From Mesostigma viride (Eukaryota; Streptophyta; Mesostigmatophyceae; Mesostigmatales; Mesostigmataceae): a DNA stretch of 49,500 bases. Shown in pieces: positions 1 to 10,935 of the stretch. The position numbers and the translations under genes were made by a program. A model generated the notes under the pieces. That model made no database searches and was not told the origin of the DNA. It worked only from the letters and a program-made list of their open reading frames with translations. Each line of letters begins with the position of its first letter. The stretch's first letter is position 1. The DNA is taken from NCBI GenBank assembly GCA_009746045.1, contig RPFO01000154.1:8809693-8859192 (forward strand), in the 5' to 3' direction.

Positions 1-166
1 GCAGTCACGTCGCAGAGGACGACCCCGTTGGGAAAGGTGGTGGACACGGGCACGGGGATGGTGACGACGCTGGTCATGTTGGGCTGGGTGGTGAAGCCGG
101 CGCCGCGGATGGTGATGCGGGTGCCGCCGCCCAGAGAGCCGACGCGGGGCGACACGGAGGACACGC
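1..166 (-). CDS. Exon 7: TIG domain, cut by window edge
   Basis: The acceptor CCACCAG|GCGTG at 167-168 restores the frame from exon 6 (G + GC). The translation VSSVSPRVGSLGGGTRITIR, then GAGFTT, is a textbook TIG start, followed by FPNGVVLCDV (second TIG cysteine). It is open to base 1, so the gene continues to the left. The upstream intron (167-717, 551 bp) is rich in short CA/TG-type words (ACACGCGC, CATGCA) and has no gene. Confidence 0.8.
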
Positions 167-3100
167 CTGGTGGGGGCCGAGACATCGGCAGGAGCACGCG
201 CAGTCCCATGCACAGCGACATGCACCGACACACGTGTTAGACCCACACGCTAGTCACGCGCGGTAGAGACACGGCCATTGTGCAGTATTAGGATAGGAAT
301 TGTGGCAGGCGACAGCATGGACGCCACTCATGGTGGGAGCATACAAACCAAACAAACATATGCACGCGCGAACATGCACACTCAAACATGCACACAACAA
401 TCACGCGGATGGGCATATATGTGCAGACACGCGCAGTCCCACGCAAGTGCATAACCAGGCGTGCGCCTCGGTCCGCACATGGCAAGGTGATGACCATCCC
501 ATACCCACACGCTCACATGCATGCATACGCAGAGAGACGCAAACCCCTTGGCTTTGCGGGAACCAGCCCTTGTCGGCACGTTCTAGACACAACCGCACAC
601 GTTGATAACACAGTGGGCAAGGTGCAACATGGATGAAACCCTTGAATCACATGCATGCATCATCTCATCCCATCACACGCGCAAACAAGCAGACGGTGAA
701 GCAGCCCCAAGACTCACCAAACAGCACGCGCACCGCCGCAGGGAGCACCAGCACCTCGGCCCCATCATCCACCAACGCCACCACGTCAAACGTGCCCGGC
801 GGCAGGGTAGCTGGCCGGCACACCATCGTCTCGTTCGTCCTCGTCTCCTCCTCCACCCAGCAAGGGACGCGCTCCCCAGCCAACAGCCCCAACGGGTCAT
901 CACTTCTAACCAGGAACAAAGAGGTGACGTTTGCGAGCTCGCCACCGACCACCGTGAGCAATGGGTCGGCCGCCGTGGGCGACAGGGTCCCTGGGCTCGC
1001 CTCGTCCAGGTGGGGAGCGCCGGCCGCCACGTATTCCACCCCGCCATCAACACCGGCAGCAAGCACTGCGGTGTAGGTGCCGGCGGCCAGTAGCGCTCGG
1101 CGGTGCAGCGGCGGCCGTGGCGTGGCCCCCCCTGGTTGCTCGTCCTTGTTGGCCCAGCCCTCTCTATCCTCGCTCGAATGATCCTCGCGGGCGTCGTCGC
1201 TGTCATCTGCGCTCATGTCCTCGCGGGGCAGCGGCGCAGTGGACGCAAACACGTTCCTCCCTGCGAACGACATCGATCGCGCCAGCAGGCCGGACAGTGC
1301 CCCCTTGTGCTTGAGCTGTCGCTGAGCCCACGGATGCAGCCCGGTCTTGTCGCCGTTGGCCCCGTTGTCCCCGTGCGCGACTCGAGGCATGTGCAGCATG
1401 GCCGTGGCCGACGCGCGGATGGTTTGGAAGAGGCCACTGTGGTGGTGGGGGTGGCCGGTGCCGCCGTGGACCACAAGCGTGCGGCCCCTGGGGCCCTGGG
1501 AACCCAGGGACGATGACGACCCCTTGGAGAATGCCCCCCTGGAAATGGGCAGGTCCTTGTCCCAATCGACGCTGCCATCTTCCTCATTGCTATCACTCTC
1601 GGCTTGCAGCAGCGTGCGCCGCATGCGCCGCCGCTGCGCGCCCGCTGAGTGGTCGGTGGCCGCCACCTGTACGGTCACGTCCACTGTCCCCGTCGCGTTG
1701 GTGGGCGAGGAGACGCACAGGATGGTGTCGTAGGCGCTGCCACCTGGCACCGTGTGGCAGGGTGCGTCCCCCAGGGCCACGTCGTTGTCGCGGTGGTCCT
1801 CGCTGAACCCGACGCCGTGGATGGTAACGAGCGTTCCCCCTTGCGACGCGATGCGCTGGGGGCTGGCATCCGTGACGTTGATCTCGTCCACCGTGAACGA
1901 CCAGGGCGCGCCAGCATTACTCGCAGGAGAGGACAGCGCGGCGCCCTTGCCGGAGATGATCACGACGAGGGGGTACGTGCCCACCGAGGCGCCCTGGCGG
2001 AGAATGCACTCGATCTTGGTGTCGGTGACGGATGGCAGACCGGGCGCGGTCGTGTCGCAGGCTGCCATGCCGACCGACACTGCGGGGGGCTTGCTGCCCG
2101 AGCCCGCGCGGGGGCTGAACCCGGTGCCCAGGATCACCAGGCGGGTGCCCGACCAGCCACGGGTGGGTGCCAGGGAGGTCAGCGTGGGCGTGACGGACGG
2201 CAGGGATGAGTACGAAAACCGGCAGTTGGCGCCAAGGCCTCCCGGAGTGGCCCCGTCGGTCACGCAGGCGGATGCGGCACGGTTGACGACCACCGAGACC
2301 GAGCCTGGCGACCGCACGGGCACGTGCAGCAGGTCCGCGGGGATGGGCACTAACAGCTGGTCCAGGGACCCCTTGGTGATCTCGCGCACGCCCACGCTGG
2401 CCTCGAGGCCGGAGAGTGCGCCGGACCCGCCCACGGTGGCCGCGTCGGCAAACGCGCGCAGCTCCGGGACATCTCCCGCGTGCGCGCTGGTCAGGAAAGT
2501 GATGGTCCAGGTGCGGGAGCCGCCGGCGAGGGCCAGCGCGCTGGATGCTGACACCCGCACAAGGGAGGTCAGGGGGGGGGCGCCGAAGAGCTCGTTCAGC
2601 ATGTCGGCCATGAGCTCGGCACTCGCGTCAAAGGGGACGGTGACAAAGTCGGGGGCACCGGGGGGGGAGGGGGAGGTCTCCCCCCGTTGGAGCGCAAAGA
2701 GACCCCCGAGGGGCTGCGAGGGGCTGCGCACGCGGGTCGTGCGCGCGTCCAGGTTGGTCCCCGTTAGATCGGATCCATCGACCACGGTGATCAGGGGAAG
2801 CTGTGTGGGGGTGTAGTCAAACGCGATCGTCCAAGTGTAGCCCGCGGGCAGGGCGGGCGTGCGGGATATCTTGAACGTGGGCGCGTCGTCGGCCTCCTCC
2901 ACGTCGAGCGCTAAGTCCAGCAACCGCGTGAGGGCGGTCGCCAGCTCGTCCTCGGTGGCGTGCGCGGACAGTCGCCGCACAGTGCCCAGGGACCCCTCGA
3001 GCGCCAGCTCAAAGCGGCCACCCAGGGACGGGATGAACGTGCTCTTCTGGGTCACGGTGATGGAGGGCCCCAACGGGATGGGGGGAGGGGGGCTGGCCGG

Positions 3101-5342
3101 TGTGGAGGGGGGGGGAGGGGATGATCGGGGGGTCGGGGGCCCGGAGGATGGGACAGGGGATGGCGGTGGGGAGTCGGATGGAGGGGCAATGGACTCGGGT
3201 GGTGGTGGCGTCCATTCCGGCGGTGGGGGGGATGTATCCAAGGGAGGCGGTGTGGAGGTGGGAGGTGGGGGCCCGCCAAGAGGGGGGGGTGAGGAATCAG
3301 GGGGTGGAAGGCCATCAACGGAGGGGGATGAGGAAACAGGGGGTGGAGGGCTATCAACAGGGGGTGGAGGGCTATCAACAGGGGGTGGAGGGCTATCAAG
3401 AGGGGGTGGAGGGCCATCAACAGGGGGGGGTGAAGACGCCGGGGTATCTGATGGTGGAGGGGTAGATGACCCGGGGCTGGGAGAGGGAGGTGGGGACTCC
3501 AGCGGCGGTGGCGGCCCATCCTCGGCACTTGGTGGCGACACATCCTCGATCAGAGGTGGCGGCGCACTTGTGGGCGGTGGGGGCGACCCCGACGACTCAG
3601 ATGGTGGTGGGGGGGCATCAGGTGGTGGGGACACGGGTGAAGGGGACATTGACTGCAGCAGTCGCCGCTGCACCCCCCCCGCCTTCTCCCCTCCTGCCCC
3701 CTGCTCCCCCTCCACCCCGGCCATCTCGGCACCCAAGACCAGCCGGGCCTCGACCAGAGGCAGCGGTTCCTCCACGTCCACGAACACAACCTCCCATGAT
3801 ACGAAACTGGTCACGTTCTCGCCATCCTCCACAGTCCCGCTCGTCACGGTGACGTTCACACTGCTGCCGGCCGCCTCGAGCTGCTCTACTGCAGCAGCGA
3901 TCTCTGCCGCGCTGGCGTTCCACCACAGGGGGGCGGACTCCTCCCCCCCCAGGGTCAGGACCACTTGCGTGGAGGTATCGTTGGTGGCCATCAGCTCGTC
4001 CATGTTCCACAGCGTCACCTCGTGCGCCTCAAAGCTGCCCTCGTCCGCCGTCAGCCTGACAGGTGGCAGAGGTTTTCATGTGGTTAAGGAAGGAAGCTTA
4101 TTGACCAAGGTAAAAGGTTTACGAAGATTGAACGTCTAAGGACGACAGGGGCAAGGGGTGCTACTTCAAAAACATGAACTTCACCTGAGTGAATTACAAT
4201 AATCAAAGCATTAATTCTGAGGCCACAAACGCATCACTTTCGCTACCAGGGCCTCAGAAGGGCGGCAGCAGCAATGGGGGAAGAGGCAGTGATGGCCAGA
4301 AGTGCAGCCGCAACACACGGGAGCGTCCACTGCCAAACAAGTCCTGATAAATACCAGCTGCCCCCCGCCACCCCCCCCCCCTACAGGAGCGTTCTGCATC
4401 CAGCATCGCAATAGATCTAATATGATACCCCCCAACTGACTCGGATGCACCTTCCCCCCCCCCCCCCCCCCCCTCCCCCCTCCCCTCCCCCCACAAACAC
4501 ATTCACTCCAGCGCCTGTAATCAACGTCAACACCAGGTTTACCACTAGAGCAATCACCCTCTATCTGCCACTAAAATGGCACTCACTCGAGCGTCTGTAT
4601 CTCGCCCAGCTGCCGCGACGACAGGCTCACGCGCTGCACCTCGCGAATCGAGTTGGGCAAATACACCTCTCCCGGCAGCCTCACGCCCACCGTCAGGTGG
4701 CTGCCCCCCGTGCCCTGCTTCCACAGCGCCTGTAGCGGGTACAGGGACCCAGCCGTAAGGGCTATGGGCGGCGACACCTGGCCCGCGGTCGAGTCAAATT
4801 GGCGCAGACCGGTGGCGTATGTCAGCTCGCAGATGCGGGTCATGGTGGATGGGGAGGCAGGGTCGGTGCCCCCGATCCACAGCTCGCTGGCATCGTCCGA
4901 CGAGAGGAGGAAGCGGTAGGTGCCGTTGCGGGGGGCCTCGAACACGGACGTGAGCCTGCGGGGGCGGGGAGGGCAGACGCGTGCACGCCACCGGAGTAGA
5001 GAGTCCGCAGCAGGAGCCCTTGATGAGTACACCAGGGTAGGAAGGCTCACCAGCGTGACCATCTATCTCCTATATTCAAGTCAGGCCGCTAGTTGGCACC
5101 AACCAGGAAGACAAGTGCATGCTGCAAGGCTGCTTTGAGGCAGGTGGAGGGAATGTTGCCATGCTAGGATCAAAGAGACAACCAGCGCATGCCAGAAATG
5201 GGATAGTTGAAGGATAATGCAGACATGAACGGACGGACAAAGTACTTCATATTCTTCATAAGTAGAGCAGCCATAAGCAGTGGAGCAGAGAAAAGGACCA
5301 GCGACGCACATCAACTAGACAGAAACTAGACAAATACACACA

Positions 5343-5377
<35 letters not shown>

Positions 5378-8300
5378 GAGGAGAAGAAGAAGAAGAAGAA
5401 GAAGAAGAAGAAGAAGAAGAAGAAGAAGAAGAAGAAGAAGAAGAAGAAGAAGAAGAAGAAGAAGAAGAAGAAGAAGAAGAAGAAGAAGAAGAAGAAGAAG
5501 AAGAAGAAGAAGAAGAAGAAGAAGAAGAAGAAGAAGAAGAAGAAAAAGAAAGAAAGAAAGAAAATAATGAATGAGACACAGCGCAAGCCAGCAAGCCGGC
5601 CGCGCGCGCACCTGAAGCCCATGTCCTCCGCCTCCCCATTGGTCGCCGGCGCGACCTCGAACCGGTCGTAGAGCGTGGTCTCGTTATCCGGGTCGCCCGC
5701 CACGTACGCTGGCAATGAGGTCAGGGCACCCACGTCCCACCCGTTCACCCACCACCGCTCCAGCAGCACGCCACGGCCACCCGCATACCACCCCGTGGGG
5801 GACGTCACGTTGATGCTTTCGTCCGCGGGGCCCGTGGCGCACACGAGCTGCGTGTGCGAGCGCTCGAGCACCTCGCAGGGGATGCCGAAAATAGACACGG
5901 ACAGGTCGGGGTCCTGCATGTCCTCGCCACCATCGGAGATGGACGGGTTATCGGTGCGGGCGCCAAACCCGGTCCCTGTGATGGTGACAAGTGTCCCGCC
6001 GGCCATGCTACCGCTGGTAGGCGTCACGCTGTGCACCTCGGGGAAGAGCTGGCGTGGGAGGGGAGGGGAGAAGACGATGATGGCAAGGATGGGATAGAAT
6101 GGGGGGGGGGGAGGGGAGAGAGGATGTAAGAATGGTCCAGAAAAGTGGAAGAAGGGGGGAGAAGGGGGGAGAAGGGGGAGAAGGGGGAGAAGGGGGGAGA
6201 AGGGGGGAGAAGGGGGAGAAGGGGGAGAAGGGGGAGAAGGGGGGAGAAGGGGGAGAAGGGGGAGAAGGGGGAGAAGGGGGAGAAGGGGGAGAAGGGGGAG
6301 AAGGGGGGAGAAGGGGGGAGAAGGGGGGAGAAGGGGGAGAAGGGGGAGAAGGGGGAGAAGGGGGGAGAAGGGGGGAGAAGGGGGGAGAAGGGGGAGAAGG
6401 GGGGAGAAGGGGGGAGAAGGGGGGAGAAGGGGGGAGAAGGGGGGAGAAGGGGGGAGAAGGGGGGAGAAGGGGGGAGAAGGGGGGAGAAGGGGGGAGAAGG
6501 GGGGAGAAGGGGGAGAAGGGGGGAGAAGGGGGAGAAGGGGGAGAAAGGGGGAGAAGGGGGGAGAAGGGGGAGAAGGAGAAGGGGGGAAGGGGGGAGAAGG
6601 GGGAGAAGGGGGAGAAGGGGGGAGAAGGGGGAGAAGGGGGGAGAAGGGGGGAGAAGGGGGAGAAGGGGGGAGAAGGGGGGAGAAGGGGGGAGAAGGGGGG
6701 AGAAGGGGGGAGAAGGGGGGAGAAGGGGGGAGAAGGGGGGAGAAGGGGGGAGAAGGGGGGAGAAGGGGGGAAGGGGGAACAAGGGGGAACAAGGGGGAAC
6801 AAGGGGGAACAAGGGGGTGATATAGTTGGTTATGTCATTTGGAGGATCATGTGAGAGGGCAAGCTCATGAAGGACCAACAGGTGGGCAAGACCAAGTACA
6901 GGGATCGGGAGGTGGGATAGGGGATAGGGGCGTACGCCCTGGGCAAGGGGACCAAAAACCGGGATGAGGATGGGGAGCCGTTCACCATACAGCGCCCAGC
7001 AAAGTATTTCTGTACGGAGAGGGAACATTTCTATATGCAGAGGGGAACATTCTATATGTAGAGGGGACATCTCGACATATGTAGATATATGCTCGACATA
7101 TGTAGATATATGTAGAGGGAACATTTCTATATGGAAATTGAACCCACTTGCCCACCTGCAACATGTACCGAGCGGCCCAGCCCCCGCGAACCATGCCTAG
7201 CACATTATATGTATAGTGGCCACGCCGCCTCACCTGGAAGTTGTAGAATACGCCGTCCTCATCGGACAACTGAGCGGTGTCGGCCACCACCGAATGGCCC
7301 AGCCCCGCCACATTGACGGTGACGTTGAACAGGCCTGCGCGGGGGCCCTGGCCAGGTGTGGGTGGCTGCAGCGCGCACGTGAGGCGGTACGTGTTGCTGC
7401 CGAGGTCCTCAACGGCTGCTGTGCCATCCGCCAGCTCATCGTTCACGACGCAGATCTGGTAGGGGGGGGATCGGGAGGGGGGAAGAGGTGTACTCGAACC
7501 GCAGTGGGGAGGGGAAATAAAGGGTTGAATGGGAGGGGGGGGGGAGGGAGGACAGGGTAAGGGGGAAAAGGGAGGTGGGAGAGGGAAGGGAAGAGGGGGA
7601 AGGGAGGGGGCAAGAAACCGAGAAATGTAGGATGGAGGGTCAATGATAAGCAACCAAGCCTCGGCATCTTACCTTCGAAGGCACCGGTACTATTAAAGGT
7701 GTGGCTTTAAGCAACGCTCTTGCTTTGGGCTGCGGTATCCTTGCATCGCCAATAATCATTGATAAATCTTGGTATCGTGCCAACCAAAACGGTAGTATCA
7801 GAACAGGGGTACTAGAGCAGTGGTACACATAATCATTACCAGCGCCATGCCAGACACGGCATGGTGTTCCTCTGCCCCCCCCCACACACACACAAGTAAG
7901 CGGAAGTCCAGTAATCCGTCAGGAGGGGCCTACATCATCAAATCAAGATAAACCCACCCCCCTGGCACGCACCTGGTCCTCCCCCAGGCGTATCTGGAAG
8001 TCCCCCGGCGCGCCCGGCATGTACTTGCCCGTGATGCTGAGCCGCCCCCCCGCGGGCGCGGCCATCGACTCGATGTTGAGCAGCGTGGGCGTGGACACGG
8101 TGCGGTAGGTGAAGCAGCAGCCAGTGCCCAGCGTGGCGGGGTCGCCCCCCACCATCACCGCGACTGTGTCCGGGTCGCGCGCGGGAGCGGGCCCGGTGCG
8201 GCAGACGATCTATCACAGTAAACGCGTGGATGTTGGAGTGTGGGGGCAGGTGGGTGTTGCAGTGTGGGGACAGGTTGGTGCGGGAGTGTGGGACAGAATT

Positions 8301-9430
8301 GTGAGACGGGAATGGGGGGAAGCGGGACGTGGACGTTTGAAATGGACATGCGCGAACCAAAATGAGGGACGAAAATGGGCCCTGCCACCTCTCCAAGTAC
8401 CAATGACAACAAGGGGTTCATGAGTTACTGCACAGGTCTTAGGGTCGGTTTGCCAGCTCAGATTATGATGAACGTGGGCAATTCAAAATGGGCGACGAGA
8501 AATGGGGGGCGAAAATGGGGGATGGAAAGGGGGGGAGGTGGGATGCGGGCGTATCAAGGGTGCAGGGGGTGGGATGAGCAGCCAATGTCTTTGTTGCATG
8601 AGATAGGCATGATGGTGCAGTTAGGGCATTACTTGAAGTTTCTTGCATGTCTTGACAAGGCTAATGTGCAAGCTTGCCTACTAGACGAAGAATGCACAAT
8701 CAGTGTGTTTCCCATTCCGTGTCACTATGCAGACAGGCCTAGGAACAAAGAGAAATATTCCCTCTCTGTGGACTGCACGGGAATAGTCACGACGCCTAGT
8801 ACCGTTCCTGGACTCTGTCCTGCTCTGCTATCCCGGACTCCGCCGCATGACAAGTTAGTACATACCTGCCAAGTTAGAAAGTTATCCGAAGTCAGGAACC
8901 GAGAGTGACACTCACGTTGCGAGTCTGGAAAGCAGTCACACTGACGGGAATGCGCTGGACAAGGACGCCACAGTATGAAACTTGTTATTCCCTTACGATG
9001 CATCGCCCTAAGCCCCCTGGTGCAGAACCGCTGTAAGTTCTACGGAAAAGGAAAGTCAAGGCGTTATGTGCAGGCATTGGAATGATACTTGGACAAGCCT
9101 AGAGAGGAGGTTTTGAGGGCAAGAAAGGCTAGGTTTTACATGAATGCTACTCAAGGATTGTGCAATCCATACCTGCTCCGTGGAGGAATAGAAATCGATG
9201 ACCTCGCAGGGAGTGTCACCAATGAAAACGTCGTTGCGTTCGGTAAACGCGTCGCCTGAAAATCCAGTACCGCGGATGGTCACGAGAAGCCCTCCGGCTA
9301 CGCTGCCGTAGTTAGGGCTAATCGAGGTAATCTTAACTGGACCGCCATCCTGCGCCTTACAACTGGGCACAGTAAAAAACAGAACTGTGACCAGTGCAGC
9401 GGCCAGTAACGTAGTAGCTCGAGAAAACAT
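1..9430 (-). CDS. Fibrocystin-L (PKHD1L1)-like secreted IPT/TIG + PA14 protein, 5' seven exons, continues off left edge
   Basis: Spliced minus-strand gene. Exons read 9430-9173, 8209-7973, 7455-7234, 6048-5612, 4955-4587, 4055-718 and 166-<1, about 5.0 kb of coding sequence. All six introns are GT-AG and every junction keeps reading phase (0, 0, 0, 2, 2, 1). Domain order is signal peptide, IPT/TIG domains, PA14, a fibrocystin-type repeat, a Ser/Pro-rich block, two more fibrocystin-type repeats, then at least four TIG domains. TIG-PA14-repeat-TIG is the order known from vertebrate fibrocystin-L and its protist relatives, which are large cell-surface or secreted proteins. G8 and PbH1 domains would be expected further left, outside the window. 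Start chosen at 9430 because it begins the hydrophobic signal; ATGs at 9481 and 9466 are in frame and possible. Exact function unknown; a cell-surface or extracellular-matrix role is inferred. Confidence 0.85.
718..4055 (-). CDS. Exon 6: fibrocystin-type repeats, Ser/Pro-rich insert and TIG domains
   Basis: A single 3338-nt exon open in one frame. About 4055-3690 and 3065-2240 encode three copies of the G-x-F-x-L ... A-x-x-E-x-A-x-x-x-L ... W-x-I-x-F repeat seen between PA14 and TIG blocks of fibrocystin-L. About 3640-3075 encodes a Ser/Pro-rich stretch of SPPPP-type units, like the hydroxyproline-rich rods of algal pherophorins. About 2195-1650 encodes two TIG domains (SLAPTRGWSGTRLVILGTGFS; VTIHGVGFS). 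About 1650-1080 is a low-complexity linker. About 1080-718 is another TIG-like unit. RR-x-LLQ motifs lie near 3653-3667 and 1604-1618, and RRALLA near 1085-1100. The antisense Gly-rich reading frames are shadows. Acceptor TCAG|G, donor TTTG|GTGAGT at 717. Confidence 0.85.
4441..4496 (+). repeat. C-rich homopolymer tract in intron 5
   Basis: The 531-bp intron between exons 6 and 5 (4056-4586) holds a run of about 20 C followed by CCCCTCC units. Nothing else is recognisable in that intron. Confidence 0.8.
4587..4955 (-). CDS. Exon 5: PA14 domain core
   Basis: 369 nt. Its first base completes an Arg codon split with exon 4. The PA14 signature is clear: FEAPRNGTYRFLLSSDDASE (aromatic-SDD-x-S), then YPLQALWKQGTGGSHLTVGV (Y-x-L-x-x-x-x-K-x-x-G-G-x-x-x-L-x-V). 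PA14 is a carbohydrate- or ligand-binding beta-barrel in secreted proteins. The exon ends in EVQRVSLSSRQLGEIQTLE, which matches the strand that starts the fibrocystin repeats after PA14. Donor GA|GTGAGT at 4586. Confidence 0.87.
5337..5567 (+). repeat. Compound microsatellite (CA)n-(GA)n-(GAA)n in intron 4
   Basis: Roughly 24 bp of CA repeat and 18 bp of GA repeat are followed by about 55 units of GAA ending in GAAA units. It lies inside the 656-bp intron between exons 5 and 4 of the fibrocystin-L-like gene. In the gene sense it reads TTC repeats. Confidence 0.95.
5612..6048 (-). CDS. Exon 4: TIG domain and start of PA14
   Basis: 437 nt, entering in phase 0 and leaving in phase 2. The TIG core reads VHSVTPTSGSMAGG, then VTITGTGFG, with GIPCEV and QLVCAT as the cysteine pair. 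The segment GVLLERWWVNGWDVGAL matches the start of fibrocystin-type PA14 domains, where G-x-L-x-E-x-W precedes the PA14 fold. Acceptor GCCAG|CTCTTC, donor TTCAG|GTGCGC at 5611. Confidence 0.85.
6147..6779 (+). repeat. 633-bp uninterrupted purine minisatellite, unit GGGGGAGAA/GGGGGGAGAA, in intron 3
   Basis: Every base from 6147 to 6779 is A or G on the plus strand, built from 9- and 10-bp GGGGGAGAA-type units with a few GGGGAAGG variants. On the transcribed strand of the host gene it is a continuous C/T tract lying 100 bp before the acceptor of exon 4, so it looks like an expanded polypyrimidine tract. Polypurine of this length can form triplex or G-quadruplex structures (known chemistry; not testable here). 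Confidence 0.95.
7234..7455 (-). CDS. Exon 3: IPT-like domain continuation
   Basis: 74 codons, phase 0 at both ends. It starts ICVVNDELADG and ends DEDGVFYNFQ, the typical end of an IPT domain (short F-Y-F strand). It also contains FNVTVNVAGLGHSV, a TIG-like beta strand with an N-glycosylation sequon. Acceptor ACCAG|ATCTGC, donor CAG|GTGAGG at 7233. The downstream 1185-bp intron carries the 633-bp purine tract. Confidence 0.8.
7973..8209 (-). CDS. Exon 2: end of TIG 1 and second IPT-like domain
   Basis: 79 codons, phase 0 at both ends. It opens with IVCRTGP, which completes TIG 1 (C-x-V-I ... IVC is the usual TIG disulfide pattern). A second beta-sandwich segment follows (LLNIESMAAPAGGRLSITG). 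Acceptor ATAG|ATCGTC, donor CAG|GTGCGT at 7972. The following 517-bp intron contains G-rich tracts on the plus strand near 7490-7610 and no gene. Confidence 0.8.
9173..9430 (-). CDS. Exon 1: signal peptide and start of first TIG domain
   Basis: 86 codons, phase 0 at the end. MFSRATTLLAAALVTVLFF is a clear secretory signal and the following SCKAQDGG gives a plausible cleavage site after CKA. The TIG core follows (ITSISPNYGSVAGG, then VTIRGTGFS), with the paired cysteine of DTPCEV. The donor is CAG|GTATGG at 9172. The next intron (8210-9172, 963 bp) holds only loose G-rich repeats (8220-8300) and no recognisable gene. Confidence 0.85.
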
Positions 9431-9657
9431 TCTGGCTAACAAATCATCACATTGAAAGAATTTCATATCTCTGACAAGCACAACACCCGGGTGAGCATTT
9501 CGTCTAGAACTGCTGCACCCTTGTGCAAGACTTAATTACACCGTTAACTGGCAGATTTGAAGGGTAAAGTTTGAAAAAAGAGAGGGAAAAGACTAAACTG
9601 GGGAGGAAATGCGACCGAATCCCCCAGTAAAAAATTAATTAACTGCTCCGAATTATT

Positions 9658-10118
9658 CTAATCAGGATTCCACAGTTCGACGAAAGTTATAGCCGCCATG
9701 GCGGCCCTCGCTTCATGTTTGCAGGACAGGCAAATTGTGCGAAATGGCATGCTAGACGTTAGCCAAACTAGTTCACTATCTGGAGGCAGCGTGCTCACGA
9801 GCGTGACGCATGGAACTACGAAACCTGTCCTCGTGTGCGTGGCTTGATAAAGCCGTGAGAATCTGGTACTTCCGCTCTTGCCTGGGCCGACGGGAAAGCG
9901 CCACGCAGCACCTTGATCAGGAATCAAGTCAACGGCCGCGACCAAGCGGCCCCGCGGCCCCGTGATCTCCGAGAATCTCCCAGGTCTGAGCGTCTGAGCG
10001 AGGCAAAAGATTTAGCTTCGGTCGGCGCGGGCAGCATGTCATCCGCGCTCATCCGCGTGGGATCGATAACCGCCAACTTCCCAAGCTCCTGGGAGCCGCC
10101 AAGTGTGACAACTGCCAA
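9658..10118 (-). other. Weak coding candidate upstream of the fibrocystin-L-like gene
   Basis: Two overlapping minus-strand open stretches (10118-9924 and 9945-9658) read like protein in part (LAVIDPTRMSADDMLPAP; ELVWLTSSMPFRTICLSCK). A possible acceptor (CTTGGCAG at about 10120) and donor (CAAG|GTGCTG near 9913) could join them. They might be 3' exons of a small gene starting at 10935. No family is recognised, and promoter or 5' UTR sequence of the downstream gene is equally possible. Confidence 0.2.
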
Positions 10119-10808
10119 GAGGCAGTGAAGCTGGCTGCTGACAAGTGAACGGACGCGAATTTACGGATTCCTCCTGTCGTACTACAATACAGTAGCATCA
10201 AAGTCGAAATTCATGCTGGTACTTGTACTTGTAGTACGGTCACTTGACATTGCTCCGCGGCGCCGCGCCGCGGCGCGCCTGGTGCAACCTGTTAGGTAAT
10301 TCCAGGGTGCTGCCCCACGCCAAACAACTGCTTTCTAGTTAAATACAGGTAGAACCTGGGTTCAGTTCAAATCAGTTCAGTTGTTCCCAGGTAGAACCTG
10401 GGTAGAATGGCTATCTTGGTCACGCATTGCCTCTTAAACTAAACTAGTTTCGAAAAACGCTCGTAAACGTTACGAAATTAATGAAATATATAGCCATTTG
10501 TACAACGAAAAGTGTGCGTTTTCCGTACGGGCCCTCTCTGCTTGGTGGTTTAATGTTGCTCAGGGGACCACATGCGCAGGCAGGATCGCTGTCTGAAGCG
10601 GGACGTCGTGGCTTGCTTTGAGGGGAGGTGACAGATAGGACTGAGGACGCCAATAAGCCGTGCACACAAGGATGCATTGCTGCGTGCCACGACAACTGGT
10701 TGAGAAACTCGGGCGTAATTGAGCTTTATGTGCGGACTGAGGAACAGGACACCGACATACAATTACGATGGCACCCATCTCAAACACCAGAGCTTAATTG
10801 TGGCTCAC

Positions 10809-10935
10809 CTTCATTAGCTTTGTGGGAGCAGTCCCGCGTGCATCTCTGTTTGGGTAATTCTTGGTACCACTTGTAGTCGTCCAACTGGCTCATCTCGGCG
10901 GGATGGCGTGCACGCTCCACAAGTCGGTCTTCCAT
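10809..10935 (-). CDS. Hypothetical first exon, unrecognised
   Basis: An ATG in a good context (AACATGG) opens a charged peptide beginning MEDRLVERARHPAEMSQLDD and continuing YKWYQELPKQRC. It ends at a strong donor (GAAG|GTGAGC). The residue mix looks coding, but no partner exon is certain and no family is recognised. Downstream exons would lie at 9.6-10.8 kb on the minus strand. Confidence 0.25.

Noticed and set aside
2859-4139. Long plus-strand Gly-rich open frame opposite the Pro-rich exon
   Set aside because: It is the antisense of the SPPPP-coding repeats of exon 6, which has splice sites, domains and phase continuity; the plus frame has none.
10250-10285. CCGCGGCGCCGCGCCGCGGCG palindromic GC cluster as a promoter or origin
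   Set aside because: Short, isolated, and not tied to a supported start site; insufficient evidence for a regulatory call.
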